Below, one piece after another: positions 1 through 12,649 of a stretch of DNA of 64,000 nucleotides (positions are counted from its first letter, which is position 1; each line of letters starts with the position of its first letter). The stretch covers positions 7,857,817 through 7,921,816 of the forward strand of contig OY718804.1 in assembly GCA_963070105.1 (NCBI GenBank), given 5' to 3'. Below the pieces are notes generated by a model that had not been told where the DNA came from, ran no database searches, and saw only the letters and a list, made by a program, of their open reading frames with translations. The position numbers were made by a program, and so were the translations under genes. The stretch comes from Litomosoides sigmodontis. Taxonomy: Eukaryota > Nematoda > Chromadorea > Rhabditida > Onchocercidae.

Positions 1-194
1 CTCTAATACTCCGTAAAATCGTCAAGGATGACAACATTGACTAGTAAAACTTTCAGGTACTGTTTTTTCTATTGGATTCAGGAACGCTTATTAAACCTAA
101 GTCTTTCAACTGCTCTCTCTCTCATAAAGACTGAAACACGACAATTTATTACTACATCCTACAAATCGGACTGCAGAATAAACGAAATACATAC

Positions 195-2678
195 CAATAA
201 CAGCCAGTTTCGTCGCAACAACTCGATGTTTTCCGATCCATCCCAATGTATAAATATTAGAGTCACCACCAGACCGGTAGCGATGAACAGTGGTACTGTT
301 ATCAATGATCGCATCAATGCTCTGTTTCTCGGTAAACAAACAAGTTAAGATAGCGACAGTAGGATGATCACGAGGACCGAAACTGCTTTGAGTTCGAGAT
401 AATTCAACTATAAGAATAAAAACATAAATAAATCCGAAAGCTTGTTCCTCCTTACCTGGATCCTTTCATCACAAAATTACCTAAATCATATCCAAAATTA
501 AAACTGACAGTGTGCCAAACAAATGCCTAGTTTTTATTACCAAAAGGTTTCCCTTCCATAGTGCAGATTCTTAACAATTTATACATTAAAAAACTTACTG
601 CTGTCAACAGCACTCACACGAATCCATTCATCTTGCAATTTTTGTACAACACCAAGTGCTTCTAATTCACTGAGAAATTCATTAACTTCCTTATTCGTAC
701 AACGTAGAGATCTCAAATTTGAAAATTTGGTTAATTTATTTACGAAGCAATAAGACAAAACACATAGTGTTCAAGAGAAATATTTTTACAAAAGTCTGGT
801 AATGTTAGTTTTTAACTTCTTTATTTTTAATACCAAGCAAATAATCTTATAATGTCTGACAGTCTAGATTAGTCCAAGAATACTGAATGAAATGGATTAA
901 CATTATCGAAAATATCATTTATAACTTACTCCGCAATTATATCAACAGACAAGCCATTTGGATATGCATGTTCCAGAACTTCTTGTACATGACCTGCGGT
1001 AACGTTCTCAACTTCCGAACCAGAATCTGGAAGAAAGTTCATGAAATAAATAGAAATGACTTTGATTCATATGACTGAGAGAGGTATGACAGATAATTTA
1101 CTACTCAATGATAAATCAAAATAAAAGAACATTCTAAGTTGAAAAGCCCGTTTAAACAAATATTTGTCCTACTTTCCTAAAAACCCTCAGTACTTTATTT
1201 CCAAACTATTTTACACATAAAACATTTATGGCTTATTAAATCTACCATATTGTTTGGGATCAGGCATTTTATATGCCTCATTTTCTTTCGCAAACTGCAT
1301 ATCAATTTCGATTTCTCGCACTGCTCCATAATCGTTTTGCATGAGCTTCAAAATTCGTTTCAGAAATGTCACATAATCTGGAAAGATTATGTTACGTAAT
1401 GTTTCATAAATGTTACATAATTCGATACAACTTATTCTTCTTCAAAACTTCAAACGAAAGTTTTGACCTCTGCCCGAGAGAGATACAAAAGCAGTGCTAC
1501 TTATTTATATTAAGATACAGCAACCAGTACTTAAATAAAAACTTTTCTTTTAAAACTAAAACTACCTCTTGGAAAAACGCTAACAAGATCCCGGAAAAAT
1601 TGCTGCGCTGTAGCATGCTTGTTAGAAACTTCGGTATCATCGAAGAACCGGAAACGAAAGCAACGATTTTCCTAGAAAGGTTAACAAAATTAATTGGCAA
1701 AACAAACGAAAAATATTTGTTCTTCGGAACTAATAACTAATAACAACCGCCCGTAACGCATAAAACTTGACCTGTTTCTGCATATCTCCATTTCGTAACC
1801 ACACGGAAAAATTCAGCGCTACATCACATTTCAAGTCTAAAATGTAAATAATTAGACCCTTCTGACCTTATACGAGTGATAACAAAAATAAAAAGTTCAA
1901 CTGCCACATTAGCACAAATTCAATAACAAAAAATTAGGCAAACTTGGTTTTCCATCAATAAGCTTATTGATAACAATGCCAGTGTGTTCTCCGCCAGCAA
2001 CATGCAATATTCGATTGCATTCAACATCGGTGCCTCTGAAAAATTTCAAAAAATTTAATTAAGGCCAAAACACCTTATGCATTAAACAAGACGAAATGGT
2101 ACAAATCAAGACATGAGCATAGAATGATAATTTTGAGGGAAAACGTAGATTTTCAGGTAATAAAACTGAGACAGATAAGTACGCACTAAAGCATTTTCCT
2201 TTCATTCCTAGCATTCTAATATAAGACTCAAAAAACATTTAGGTTTAAAAACCAATAAGTAGTTATAGAAAACAATGACTACGATGTACCCAAGGTTATG
2301 AAAATCTTTTAGCCCGGTGATTTACCACTCTATAAACAAAAAATAAGATCCTTATTTCTGTAACTTCACATATGAACCAACTAGTTCTCTAATTTTAGAA
2401 ACGGACGTAGTTTGAGATTTTTCAAATTAAAAACTCTAAAAAAACTAACGGAGAAATACTCACTTGAAACACAGTCCCGCCAATTTTCACATCACGCTTA
2501 TCATCAACATCATAAAAAGTTCTCCATACTGATTCGATATCTTTCTAAATTTTTCCTTTTTCCAACATCAATGTTAGAATACTTACCGTGAAATAAGCAC
2601 GACATTATGCTCAGGTCCTTGTACAAGCGGTGATAGTACCACAAGTCCACCAGAATGCGGTACCTTTGTTGCTACCAT
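195..2678 (-). CDS. Winged-helix-like plus PNP/UDP nucleoside-phosphorylase-domain protein, 3' part cut by window edge
   Basis: Seen: a chain of phase-compatible exons at 2587-2678 (ATG at 2678), 1944-2035, about 1771-1841, 1566-1671, 1246-1377, 930-1026, 599-711 and 195-407. The first exons encode an N-terminal domain I do not recognise. The exons at 930-1026 and 599-711 encode a helical region that looks like a winged helix (GHVQEVLEHAYPNGLS, then KEVNEFLSELEALGVV). The last exon opens a PNP_UDP fold: HPTVAILTCLFTEKQSIDAI followed by SNIYTLGWIGKHRVV, which matches the conserved start of phosphorylase-superfamily domains (strand, then the YTLGxIGxH turn). Known: this superfamily cleaves nucleosides or related N-glycosides, and also occurs as a domain of immune-type multidomain proteins in fungi and bacteria. 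The catalytic C-terminal part lies beyond base 1, so activity cannot be judged. The family call is good; the function is open. Confidence 0.7.
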
Positions 2679-5600
2679 TTTCCACAGCAGTCACCACCAC
2701 GAACCAAAAAAGCTTCCCGCAGCAACGGAACACTTCTGGAAAGCTAGCGGTCTGAAAAATGTGAAGCTTTCCCACACAGGCTTATCCATCTAATCCAACT
2801 GCATTTAGACTTGCGGACGGACTTTACGCGACGTCTTTTACCTTAGTGACTACATCAGGTGTAAAAATATAATAAGGCAGTATGAATGCATTGCACATGA
2901 CATTAAACGGCGAAAAAATCCCTCGAATAGGCCAGACAGTAGCCAAAAAAGAGAAATTGGAAGTGAGGAAGGTTGAGGTCCGTGCTGTCACGTATTTCAC
3001 TTCACTGCTTACGTCCACTCAGCAGATGAATTTCGCTTTGCAAAGTAATAGAAGACCATCTAAGCCGACAACTTTACTTCTCACTCAAATGCGAATAATA
3101 CATGTAAAACAGCAATTACTGACTGAGAAAAAAATCTGCGCAAAAATTTTCACGGAGATCGCATCCCCTTGCGCAAGCAACCAGTTCTGTGAAATAAAAA
3201 AAGAGGGATGAATCATACGGAGAGACATGTAATGAGAAAATTTAAGACTTCATTGTGTAAGGATGCTCGTAAGTAAGGTGGTTTGTAAGTTTACGCAAAT
3301 TCTGTCCAAGCTCAGTGTAATCCATATACTTCCCTAGGCGTGCGTCCGAGTGGAGTGCTCTTAACAGCTGCATATCCCGGCACGTTCGTGCATATGACAG
3401 ATGACTTCATTAACGAGGAAATTGAGCGTTGAATCTTTTTCTGAGACGCTGTCTGACGGATGGAACATATATCCTTACAGCTAAAAGCATTTCGCTATTG
3501 AAATACACCGCAACGAAGATCTTCCACACCAAAAATTTTAAACAAATGCAGTATAAAGTGAGGTCAGAATTTGAAAATTATTGCTATAATCGAAATCGCG
3601 CATAAATTAGAAGTAATTTGTTGCTAATATTTCAGGTTCAAGTTGTTACTAACCTCCCCTCTCTCTTATGTTCATTAGCGATTGATAGCATATGCATTTG
3701 AATTGAAATTTATGCAACAGAAATCAAACGCATCCCAAAAAGAGTAGACCTCGAAGTTCAGTGGTTCATGTCTAAACCTTCTCACTTCCATAATTAAACT
3801 CTTTAAAACATTCGAACGACTTTTCCTTAAATCAAGCACGTCGTACATCGTAAAAGAACGATGCACTTTTAACGCGTTCCTCATTTATTCTAAAAAAAAA
3901 ACTGTTAATTTTAATTGAAATTCCTCTCTATCATTTTCTTTTTACTGAAAAAAATTTATGAAAAAACACTTTAGACGAATGAAAAGAAAAAAACGATCAA
4001 TATTACTATAAAACGAACGGTTGAACGATCGTGCCGATTTGAAGAGTGAAGATTGCTGCACGAAGGAGAAGAGTGATGCAGGCGGAGGAGTGCTCCAGAC
4101 AGTTTAAAATCTCATGAATAATTTACGCTTTTCCTCTAAACTCTTCCACTCGTTCACTGCTCACAAGGAACACACTCATGCACCGTCGTCACATCACTCA
4201 TATCACCCAATTTTGAAAGTAACAACATTAGAAGCGCAATTGTACACATCGTCGTATTGCAGCTGAAGGATAGGATCATTTTAAGAGATGGAACTGACTC
4301 TTAAATTACTAAATTATTTTCAACTTATCAGCACAGTGCGCTTAGATGTGATCCGACATAAAATTGCTGTGAGCTTGCAGTCTGCAAGTTGGAGAAGTGA
4401 TTCGGGCTTCGCTCTTACTTCTCAGAACTGAAGGAGTTATTTCACGAGTGGCTAGCACACTTCCACCTCAAATTACTATGATACTTGGAAAGCTGCCTAG
4501 AAATAGCTTCAGCTATCTACTGAATTTAGCAAATTAATTTAACTGCAGATCAACTTCCAGCATTCAGCAAAAAGAACTGTCCAGAAATGTGACTAAAGAG
4601 GTAGTTAATTAGTTGGTTGTATTGTGTCGCACCAAATGAACTGAAGGCAGTTGATCTTCTGATTAGAATAGCTTTAGACATTTTCAACTGACGTGGCGAA
4701 CGTCCATCTAGAAAAAATTGAACAATTCATCGCTCACCACGAATAGAATTCAAGATCTTTAACAAGAAAGGTTGGAGATATTTTTAGATGAAGCAGACAG
4801 ATGGCATCAAAAGGACCGAAGCGATATAAACTTTTCTTTTGCAACTTTTTTTGACATTTTTTTTCCTCCAAGACACAACAATTATTTCAATAAACTAGTC
4901 ATCATCGACTGCGGAAATTGCGGTGAATTCTTTCAGTGGAAATGCTGTGAGAAATTTGAAATTTAGTTTATAAAAAGATACTGAATTAGAAATATTTGTA
5001 CCGTACCTATCGTTTGATGCTGTCTGTTCCGATGAACAGTTTACCTATCTTTGCGCAGGAAGCGCACTTCACTTCACTTTTACCTTTTCCTGTATACGAG
5101 TATAGGCAGATGATGACAGATAGACAACAGGATGGAAATATTACGAAATTAAAAGAGAAGTCTGTTGGAGAGGGAAAAGGAAACGAACAATCTGAGAGTG
5201 TGAAATAGTAATGCCGCGGTAGCGATTTAGTCCAATTTTCGTCTCTAGTCCATATCAAAAACTGTTTTTACAACGTTAATGCACCCACTCCGTATTTCTC
5301 ATCAGGTTAATTTAACATATTAATAAAATAAATTCAAATTTGGATTACGTATTCGTATGGCTTAATTTAGAAACCTTATCAGTGCATTACCGAAGCTGGA
5401 TGAAATTATTTCTTGTGCTTCTCCACTACTCTACAGAAGCTTGGAAGCTGTGAAGTGCAATGCTCCAGAAAAGTTATTATGCACATGTTCATCATAAAAC
5501 ATGTCAAAGTAATCCTTACGCATACCATAAAGAGAGCTGTGATAAACGCGAAATTCTTATACTGTCTTCCGGAATGCAAAAGTTTTTCGAATGCTTGAAA

Positions 5601-6111
5601 GCTTATCTAAATCAAGAAGAGTAATTCAGTTCGGCCTAATGCAAAAGTTGTAGGAAAAACTGCAATGTGTCATCACAACTTCTGAATTCGGAACAAATAC
5701 GCTTCATCTTCAGCAGATTATCAATAAGATCATTGGCATCAGCATTCACTTATCATTAAACATGCAAGTCGAGAAATCATGAAACATTTATCACGTTTCC
5801 TTATCTCAAAATTATTACAAAACACATCTTTAATGACCAAAATTTGCTATGTAAATTACGTTTTTTAACGATTCCATAAATCACAGTTATTTGATATTTA
5901 TAGAACAGCACTTCTATTCTCTGATGGAACTGCTATAATGTTAATAGATATAGAGTAATGTAGCGCAACTCTGTTAGGTGGCTTATTAGAGAAATCATAT
6001 TCAAAAAATAAGGGATAAATTATATTCGAGATTCACAGAGAAAATCAAAATGATTCTCAATTTGAACGTGTATCTTGAATAATATACAGTATTTTAGTCA
6101 AAATTTTTTGC
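2679..6111. other. Intergenic stretch between the PNP-domain gene and TTC7
   Basis: This 3.4-kb stretch separates the start of the PNP-domain gene from the end of TTC7; both are on the minus strand. Short open frames exist on both strands, for example 2882-3211 plus and 5007-5258 minus, but none resembles a known family or shows flanking splice signals that extend it. It probably holds the promoter of the PNP-domain gene and the 3' UTR of TTC7. No RNA gene or mobile element was recognised. Confidence 0.5.
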
Positions 6112-9100
6112 TCATGAAGTGCGAAGTAACACTGGTAATGAAGAAAATGGAATAAGCGGGGTTGACGAATTAAGAGCCAAGGCAGTTGAATAACATTCCA
6201 AAGCTTCTTCAAAACGTCCATCTTCAGACAAAATCATCCCAAGAGCTTGCCATGAATCGCTGTGCAATGGGTCGATCTGAACAACATCCCTGAAGCAAAT
6301 GCTAACCTTAGATCGTCGAAATGAAGTAGAGAGGAAAATAACTGTGACAAAATTATTTGACCCACAACTGGTTGACTGAGTCATAAAACGAGTTTTAACC
6401 AATATTTTCTCATTATTTCGCTAATAATTTACCAATTTCTAGGTGACCTGATTTTAACAGTGTAAGAAAAAACCATAGGACCATAAAAATTTCGTTAAAC
6501 AAATAAATGTTCAGTTATTTCATTCGAAAAAACTGCAGTAATCGGCAAGGTAAACATAATCTGATTACTTCAAACAACAGTACGTTGAAGTAGAGAGTTA
6601 TCGATTTTATTAGTTGTAACTTAATCTGATTAGTACTTAAAATAATAATACTCCGCCTACTAACCTTAGCATTTTTTCAGCCATAGGAATATTTCCCTCC
6701 AATCTGTAAATACTAGCTAAATGTCGCAATGACGACACGTGAGAAGGTTGAATTGCAAGTGCTCCCAACAGAGAGGCTTTTGCATCGCTTCGTAAATGCT
6801 CAGATTTTGCAATATTCTTAGACTTGGCCGCTTGAGCTGCTAACAAACGGCCCTGTGACAGAAATTAAAGTTAAAAACAATAACACAGAAAAACTCCTAT
6901 GGCATTAACTACATAAACTGCCATGTGTAAAATCATTTTTAATTTGCCTACTAACGCAGTTTAACATGAATACAACTAAATGCGAAGAAAAGATTTTTCG
7001 TTTGTGCTTGTTTTAAACTGTCGGGGGAAAGTCATGCCACGAAAAAGTAACAATCCATGTAACTTTAGTTACAGATTGAGACCTTAATGTAGAGAGCCTG
7101 ATGTGAACTTGGCCATAAAGAAGACGCCTCTTCAATGCACGGTCGTACGTCCTCCATACGATCGAGATCAAGAAAAAGTTCAGCAAGTTCCAGCCAAATA
7201 CTGGCCTAGAAGAAGTAAAAAGAATGCTAACACAAAACTTTATGAGAGGAATATAAAGGGGCAAAAACTATAGAAATTACGATGATGGAAACAAGAAAAA
7301 GCAACAATTTAATATTTAAAAACGATTCCCATTAGAATGGAAAAGCGCAATGAAGGAGAACAGATACCTTCATCATGAAATGTGTTTCCACTGTTCTTGA
7401 TTGTCTCGAACATAATGAAACAGTCGAAGTTCCATAATCGGATGTCCCTTGAGTTGTATGTACAGATCCACTGTCTAAAATATATGAATCATAAACAATG
7501 TAAACGCAGAAAAACTCCAAATAGTTTTAGGCTGCAGAGAAAGTAATTCATACAATAAGGATAAACAACAACTATACTGGAATTTCCAGAATTCATAATA
7601 AAGTTGACTTGTAGTTTCAACCGGCAGTATCATGTATTACAAAGTGTTTTACCCATTTTCTAATTTTCATAGAAAAAAAATGTGACTTACCAGCGGTATC
7701 GCCTGTTCCAACAGTAGCAGACATGCTTGCGAGAGCAGAAGATGATAAAATACCTAATGATGCAGCAGCAATAAATGGTGTTGAGGTTACAGCGTCACGG
7801 CTGCTTGCTGAACGCAATAAACTTTCATTTCGTCCATTTTTTTGGTTTTCTTCGCTACCTGAATTAAAGATCGACTTCATTCAATGCTCTGATGTCGGTA
7901 AACATGTATTTTGACAGACTGGCAAAAATGCTATTAACCTCAAAATTTACGAATTTTTCGATTTTTGAAAAATGGTGCATCTACACAGTATCCGTATTTG
8001 CAAAATATAAAGGAAGCAAAAATTTTGAAACGAAAACAATGATACCAGTTCGTGAAATGTGAGCATTAGGTTCTTCGAAGGCATTTGTCTCTCGATTTTT
8101 CCAGAAATACAGTAAGTGCTGCGATGACGCCAATGCTTCATCAACACGACCTATTTAGAAAGTAAATATCTGTAATTCCCTATAGTGATAAAATGTCACA
8201 TCTAGTGAGCATAACTGTTGTATTTATAACGGATACTGTATGGTGGGAAAGTACAATATCTAAACAAATCGTCTGCTGCACCCAGAAAAACAGCAATAAC
8301 AGTTGTACAATTGCATCACATTAAACAAAAGCAAGCGAAAGTAAAATTATTTTACACTTTTCGGAATACTAAAATTTACCGAATTTAACTTCGAGCATTA
8401 ATTTAAGTACAGTAAGTGAATAATTGGTTGGAAAATCTTCCAAAGCATCGACAATCAGTTCGAGCGCTGTTTTGTAATCTTTCTGGGCAGTAAAAATTAG
8501 TGCTAGAAGCATTATAGCGGGGGGCATTTCCGGATTCAACTCCAGGGTTCTCTCACACCAGTCGCGGGCTGTTTGTAGATCGCGCACTAGAAAGTATTTC
8601 CAAAATTGAAAAAAGAAAACGGAAGTTCAAACTTCCGGTCCTCTTTGGTCAAGGATAAGTTGCTTCTTATAAAGGCACTACCTTTGTATTCCCAACTTAT
8701 GTCAATGAGATTGTACTCTAAAAATCAATTGCTTACTAAGTTATCTAAATCTATCTTCCTTCTCTGCATTCAACAATTGAATATAATGTTTGAAGAATTA
8801 AAGCATTTTAGTAAATAAACATTTCAGAAATATACTTAAGAATACACGGAAATTCTTTACCTATAGCATACTGCCGAGCACAACAATAGTGAGTTATGTC
8901 GTCATATGGATCCATTGCTGCAGCATTTTCAAATAATTTTATCGCTTCCAACCGCATTTCATTCCGACTGTTATACCGAACTAATGTTTCTGCTTTCATG
9001 CTTAAATAGCTCATTCATTTTCGATTGCAGAATTGTACACTCAAAATGCAATGAACTACTTCGTGAAAAATCTCGAAACACTATCTTTCTGTGCAATTGA

Positions 9101-12100
9101 AAATCTCTCAGTCGTTATAACAAAATGTTTGATAGATTTCCATTTACCAAATCAAATAATTTTATGAGAAACTTTTATTCATCAAAATATTGAGTTTTGA
9201 GCAGATAACTATTCTGCTCGCTTACAACCTAAGCACAATGAATAAGTGGGGTTAAATAAAACTGTCATAACCTCAGTGCAATAGCTTTCAACAGTAAACA
9301 ACGTCCCGAAAGCCAATTTCCTTCGCACGATTCCAAGGCTTTTTCGGCATGAATTATCGCTAAAATACGATTAGAAAAATCAACACAAACAGGTTCCGGT
9401 TACGCAGATATACTATTTGAAAGGAGATAATTATAAATAACTTATGTCCGTATAGAAGTACTCTTTAGAAAAGGCTTAAGAGACTTCTTTATATGCTATG
9501 ATTAGGAAAATTTTTGCACAATAATGTCCAGTATATTCAAACTGATGTTTCTCCATGAAAAGAAAATCTGTAGATTTCTATAAAAAGCACACAATTCACA
9601 GATTTCTTTACAAAACACTTTCCTAGTGCCTTACCTTCATCATACTGCGCTAGATGTTCAAGGGCGATGTAAGCAGCAAAGATATGCTGTGCAAGTGCAT
9701 TATCATCATACTGCTCAATAGCTAAGCACTGTGACAATATCCTTGAAGCCCTCACATACCTTCCATGGCAAAGTAACGTCAAAGCGAATTGGAACCTAAA
9801 TAGGTAAATAAAATTCTAGAAACAATTAAAGAGATGTAGAATAATAATTTTGTGGATCAGTATCCTTACCATAAATACTTGTCGTCGTTCGCAAATTTCA
9901 TTGCCTTTTCATGAATACTTGATAAAAGTTCGTATTGTCGTAGAGCTGATAGCACCTAAATTATATACTACAATTTGCTTTAGCAATTTTGAAAACTTTT
10001 CTAATAATTTGCAAGCAAAACAAATGCATAAGGAAAGAAATCGATGCCCCACGTGCTCATTTTGTTTGTATTTAAACGTAACGTATTTTACAATGTGCTG
10101 AAAAGATGTTTTGGTAGCTATAGTAATTGGAGTCATTAACCAGAAAATATCTGCTGCTAAAAAAGGACTGGAAAGCAAAAGGGTCAGCTTTATGTATATA
10201 TGAGAACGAACATAATAACTTGAATAATATCGTAGGTTGTTATGCGGTCCAGAGACCTAAGAATTTGTGATCTCCCTTTTTACGGTCCCTACAGGCGTAT
10301 ATTACATGCAAGATTCAGAAGGAAATATTGAATCCAACCAAAGTGAGCAAATTGTATACTGATTTGGCCACGTGTAGTGAATTTTGACGACTAGCTGCCA
10401 ATTCTTCCGCTCGGTCCAATACAACGTCTTTTGTTGCTAGAACCTAAAACAAATCAATTTCAAAGCAATAACATGCTGCATCTAGTTACGTATTTCATAC
10501 GAAACATATAATTAAAAATATATTTATTACCTCGCTAATCAACAAGAGCAACAAGATTTCTTCAATTCTTGAAGCAGGTGAAAAATAACTCCTATGTGAT
10601 CCGGTATAAAATCTGTAAAGAAGACAGAGTTACAATCTACTTTCACCCAATAACAAAAAGCTTTCTATGCATAATTCATAATGTATGACTAAAACAAGAC
10701 GACATATGAGTGGAATTTTGCGATTATTCTACATAGATCAACCAGCATAATGTCATCAACCATAACTTTTGCAGTTAAAAGCAGAAATATTTTTTCTTTC
10801 ATTACCCCGAATCGCAGTGCAATGAACTGATGATTTCTATGAAAATGTTTACACCTTGAACCACATCCTTTTTCATCAAAAAATAATCAGTATTGCTGTT
10901 TACATTTTCAAAATCTGCTCAAGTAAGTCAATTTATTGGAAAACCTCAGATTTTGTGATTTTGTGCTAACAGATTGCGACTCCATGTAGCCAGAATCTGG
11001 CATACCCCTGATTAACACTTCTGCCAACTGTCGACTTAACCTGAAAATCCGCTCGAGATTACATAGTCATGTATAAAAACACAGAATATCAAATATAATA
11101 AATTTGTAAAGTTGAAAGGTAAACTGGAAGCTCTACACACCTTTGTTGCAGTTTTTCGCCTACCACTTTATCGCCTAATGATGTCATAATCCGGCGATAC
11201 CACTCAATGCCTTCGTCATCCCATGGTCTATCAATTAAATTATGTCTTAAGCGCAAAAGCGGCACTCTTTCCAGTGTTGTTTCCAACAGTTCTCCTATAA
11301 AATTTCCCGATTTTTTACGGTTACATAATAGACTGAAGAAACTTACAGCTCCTTATAACCCATTTATTGTAATGAATTAGAAAATAGAAACAAAAAGATG
11401 ACGAAGAAATAAAGGAAATAATGCCACAATTACCCATCCTCTCAATATGTTGCTTTCCATTTGCTCCATTGGTGCTCGACGAAAGTATACCGCTTCCTAA
11501 AGCAGTAAACAAAATTAATAACAAATCGGCTCTAAATTCATCCATTCTTTTGTAAGTGAAAAAAAAAGCACTAACTGCTCTGTAAATTTATTGACTTTTC
11601 AAGTTCCTGAATGTATGATATTGCAAGTTCGGCTGACTTCTCAAAACAAAAGAGTGCTCGCATCTGAGACTTTTCCAAATCTGCCTTCGAATACTTCATA
11701 GTCAACTCTATGGAAAATCCTTAAAAAATGAGACTGTGATGCTGAAATTAGAGATATTTAACATCCTCGTACGAATTCCTATTTTGCTTATTATTTCCCA
11801 AAAAGTACAGGCGATGCTATCCAAAACTGCAGAATTTTTGCAGATTCCCCAATATATTTCATTGTTCAGAAAAATTAAAACCTTTTATAGCATAAGCTTC
11901 GGCAACTAAACGCAAATCACGTAGTGATTCAAATGGTGTATCACCAAATTCCAACCGAGAATTTTCAATGTCCTGAATTGCTTGTTGATATTCAGCACTG
12001 CAAAAAGTATTCGTATCTCTGGTGAATGTAAAATTGAATAAACTGACTCAAAAATAAATCGAACCTCGGAAATTAATTTAACATCACGTTCTCATTATGC

Positions 12101-12649
12101 ATTATTTGTTATGTCGTCAAAAATCCAACAGTAATTTTACAACTAATTTTAAAGGAAATAGTAAAATATACCAATAATAGTGTAATTTTGCAAGCAGCAA
12201 ATTCGCTTCTAAATAAATCGTCGACTTTTCAGCTACTGAAGATTGAAGTGTGTTATACAAAAGCTTTGCTGCTTTTTCTAAGTGCTTCTTGTTTTCCGCC
12301 TTTGGTTCTAGAAGTTCTAAAAGAAGATTCCTTATTGTCTCAAATCAAAGTTATCCAACCCACTTACCACTGAGAAGAAAAGCTCATTGGAGTACAGAAG
12401 TGACCGTATAGAAATGAATGACAATCATCCCACTCAACCTTCCTCAATTTCCAAAAACTTACCTGAGCTTTGGTCGATAAATGATTCAATGATGTATTCC
12501 GCTTGCAACAAATCTCCATACTGTTGCATGCCGCTATTTTTGGATTGCACAGACAGTAGCAGATCGCCCAATCTACTCCAGTTACACTCTGAACGACATC
12601 TGTCCACTTCTGCCTCCAACCTGCTTCCTCTCAATTTCGAGCTCATCAC
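6112..12649 (-). CDS. ttc7: Tetratricopeptide repeat protein 7 (TTC7), PI4KA complex scaffold
   Basis: Seen: about 20 exons. Exon 1 (12463-12649) encodes an N-terminus with RLEAEVDRCRSECNWSRLGD, which matches the TTC7 start. Exon 2 (about 12175-12340) ends in EANLLLAKLHYYW, like the EAMLILGKLHY motif of vertebrate TTC7. Further exons lie near 11884-12000, 11572-11718, 11437-11496, 11141-11293, 10973-11040, 10532-10612, 10330-10443, 9871-9957, 9636-9797, 9270-9359, 8861-9010, 8378-8588, 8040-8150, 7690-7880, 7367-7474, 7086-7206 and 6665-6853. The last exon, 6112-6289, contains the final TPRs (DPLHSDSWQALGMILSEDGR) and ends in a TGA. Known: TTC7 joins EFR3 and FAM126 to place PI4-kinase alpha at the plasma membrane. 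The Ser/Ala-rich piece at 7690-7880 is the low-complexity linker between the TPR blocks. The exon 1 to exon 2 phase does not fit directly; see findings. Confidence 0.88.

Noticed and set aside
2882..3211. 109-codon plus-strand open frame
   Set aside because: Overlaps a minus-strand open frame, lacks family resemblance and lies in the promoter side of the PNP-domain gene.
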